From: an uncultured Ruminococcus sp.
GTDB lineage: Bacteria; Bacillota; Clostridia; Oscillospirales; Ruminococcaceae
Direction of reading: 5' to 3'
Assembly (NCBI GenBank): GCA_902772615.1
Contig: CACYBC010000178.1
Location: 1-6,074 of the forward strand
DNA length: 6,074 bases
The first letter of the stretch is position 1; each line of letters begins with the position of its first letter. The position numbers were made by a program, and so were the translations under genes. The notes below the pieces were generated by a model. It was not told the DNA's origin. It was given only the letters and a program-made list of their open reading frames with translations, and searched no databases. Below, piece after piece: positions 4,793 to 6,074 of the stretch.

Positions 4793-5863
4793 ATGAAATG
4801 GATCTGCGTATCGATAGATACTCTGGTGTCGGCTGAGGAGCTTGTCTCCAACGCCGTGCATTCGTGCGGCATAACCGGCGTACAGATAGAGAACAGCCTT
4901 CCGCCCACCGACGAGGAGATGAAGGCGATGTTCAACGACTCGCTTCCCGAGCTCGCTCCGCAGGGGATCTCCTTGGACGATCCCAGAAGCAGGGTCATTT
5001 TCTACCTGAGAGTCAGCGATGCCGGCGACAGGAAGCCGGATGAGATCGGCGGCATAAAGGACGACTCCTACGCGATAAATGACAGGATCTACTCGGAGGA
5101 AGAGATAAGGAGCATACTCAACGATGTGCGTTCCAGGATCGACTCCCTGAAGAAGTACTCCGACATAGGACCGGGCACACTGGAACTGTCCGTGACCAGC
5201 GATTCAGACTGGATAGACAACTGGAAGCAGTACTATGAGCCGGTGCTCATAGAGGACATACTGATCCTGCCGGAATGGATGGACGTCCCCGAAGATTATA
5301 CGCAGGAAAAGGAAAAACAATTTTCCCATGTGATAAAGCTGAATCCCGGCACAGCCTTCGGGACCGGGAGCCACGAGACCACAAAACTCGCCATAGAAGG
5401 ACTTCTCAAATACATGAAGAGCGGTGACAGCCTTCTGGATATCGGGACAGGCAGCGGCATTATCGGTCTCTGCGCTCTGGCAAAAGGCGCTTCCGGCGTC
5501 ACGGCTACAGAGATAGACAGCGGCTGCATACCGTCAGTGACCCACAACCTTGAGATCAACGGAGTGACGCAGGACCGCTTCAGGCTGTTCATCACCAACG
5601 TGCTGGACCCGGACAGCGGTTTCTTCCCCGGAGTTTTCCCGGTCGTCACCGCCAACATCCTGGCTCCCGTCATAGAAGCGCTCGCCGCACCGGGAGCCGC
5701 AGACAGGTTCACTCTGCACGGCGGTGTATTCATAACCTCGGGCCTTGCGGCCTCAAGGGAGAAGGAAGTGCTGGACGCGTTCGCAGCCAATCCGTCCTGG
5801 AAAGTCATCGATATCCTGCGGATGAACGACTGGATAAGCGTGATAGCGCAAAAAGTGATCTGA
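4793..5863 (+). CDS. prmA: Ribosomal protein L11 methyltransferase
   Basis: The 356-residue protein has the PrmA architecture. An N-terminal L11-recognition domain (about 1-135) is followed by DWIDNWKQYYEPV (139-151), the PrmA linker signature. Then comes the SAM-binding domain with NPGTAFGTGSHETT (184-197), motif I LLDIGTGSGIIGL (214-226), ATEID (238-242) at the end of strand 2, and the catalytic-side TANILAPVI (286-294). It methylates amino groups of ribosomal protein L11 with SAM in the cytoplasm. At 356 residues it is longer than the E. coli enzyme of about 293. The excess is mainly in the N-terminal domain, around residues 74-100. The ATG is preceded by AAAGGA at 4778-4783. It stands alone on the plus strand; rsmE, a frequent downstream partner in Bacillota, is absent, and a zinc-ribbon gene follows instead. 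Confidence 0.95.
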   Translation: MKWICVSIDTLVSAEELVSNAVHSCGITGVQIENSLPPTDEEMKAMFNDSLPELAPQGISLDDPRSRVIFYLRVSDAGDRKPDEIGGIKDDSYAINDRIYSEEEIRSILNDVRSRIDSLKKYSDIGPGTLELSVTSDSDWIDNWKQYYEPVLIEDILILPEWMDVPEDYTQEKEKQFSHVIKLNPGTAFGTGSHETTKLAIEGLLKYMKSGDSLLDIGTGSGIIGLCALAKGASGVTATEIDSGCIPSVTHNLEINGVTQDRFRLFITNVLDPDSGFFPGVFPVVTANILAPVIEALAAPGAADRFTLHGGVFITSGLAASREKEVLDAFAANPSWKVIDILRMNDWISVIAQKVI

Positions 5864-5917
5864 TGTTCCCTTTTCAAAGAAAAATACAAGTGTTAGACTA
5901 ATTCTGTATACAAATTC

Positions 5918-5936
5918 AGAGGCATTGAGCCTCTTT
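5918..5936 (+). terminator. Weak hairpin between prmA and the zinc-ribbon gene
   Basis: AGAGGC-ATTGA-GCCTCT forms a 6-bp stem with a 5-base loop, followed by only a few Ts (5934-5936). It lies 54 bases after the prmA stop and 19 bases before the next start codon. It may be a modest prmA terminator or a hairpin in the leader of the next gene. TATACA at 5907-5912 just upstream could be a -10 for that gene, but no convincing -35 accompanies it. Confidence 0.35.
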
Positions 5937-5955
5937 AGAAAATAAGGAGAAAAAG

Positions 5956-6074
5956 ATGTTCTGTACAAACTGCGGAAACCCACTCCCCGAGGGATCCAAG
6001 TTCTGCCCCAACTGCGGAGCAAAGATCATCACCGAGGCAGAAGCAGCTGATATCGTCGCCGAGGAAGCGAAGGC
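5956..6074 (+). CDS. Zinc-ribbon protein, N-terminal part (runs off the window)
   Basis: The first 39 residues are visible. They open with MFCTNCGNPLPEGSKFCPNCG, two CxxC knuckles (C3/C6 and C17/C20) that form a short zinc ribbon of the kind found at the N-terminus of many Bacillota proteins. The following EAEAADIVAEEAK is acidic, alanine-rich and helical or disordered. In this class of proteins the ribbon is commonly followed by a linker and then a membrane segment or another domain, but nothing of that is in the window. AAGGAG (5944-5949) six bases before the ATG supports the start. The reading frame is open to the last base; function cannot be inferred from the ribbon alone. Confidence 0.85.
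   Translation, partial: MFCTNCGNPLPEGSKFCPNCGAKIITEAEAADIVAEEAK

Overview
The window looks like a chromosomal segment of a Bacillota bacterium, most likely a Clostridia-class anaerobe with roughly balanced G+C. The evidence is strong GGAG/AGGAGG-type ribosome binding sites, tRNA genes with encoded CCA ends in a tight Asp-Phe-Gly-Cys array, frequent AGA/AGG arginine and ATA isoleucine codons, a TTG start, and a clostridial-style PrmA. No mobile element, CRISPR array or rRNA is visible. Genus-level assignment is not possible from this sequence.

Layout: positions 1-324 hold four minus-strand tRNA genes (Asp-GTC, Phe-GAA, Gly-GCC, Cys-GCA in transcription order) with a promoter at about 356-384. 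The 325-565 spacer also holds a strong hairpin followed by a T-rich stretch (415-453) and a probable -10 element for the next gene. From 566 to 3462 four plus-strand genes follow one another: a GrpB-family protein, a class I SAM-dependent methyltransferase, an EstA-like alpha/beta-hydrolase esterase, and a second hydrolase-fold protein whose start overlaps the esterase stop codon by one base. A hairpin terminator (3472-3500) separates this run from a convergent minus-strand two-gene operon, in which a Cys-x5-Arg phosphatase-like protein with a TTG start (4713-4237) is followed after 3 bases by a YcdX-type PHP phosphohydrolase (4233-3517). Divergent from it is prmA (4793-5863), the ribosomal protein L11 methyltransferase. 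The window ends inside a gene that begins with a double-CxxC zinc ribbon.

The most notable item is the esterase pair. The upstream protein has a complete Ser-Asp-His triad (S114, D203, H232). Its translationally coupled neighbour keeps the fold landmarks but has Gly, Ala and Gln at the three equivalent positions and has lost the His-Gly oxyanion motif. This reads as an active enzyme with a catalytically dead paralogue made in step with it. A second item is the two-phosphatase operon facing prmA across an intergenic region whose palindromic ATTATAAT could serve as a -10 in both directions, next to a perfect TTCAGC/GCTGAA inverted repeat.
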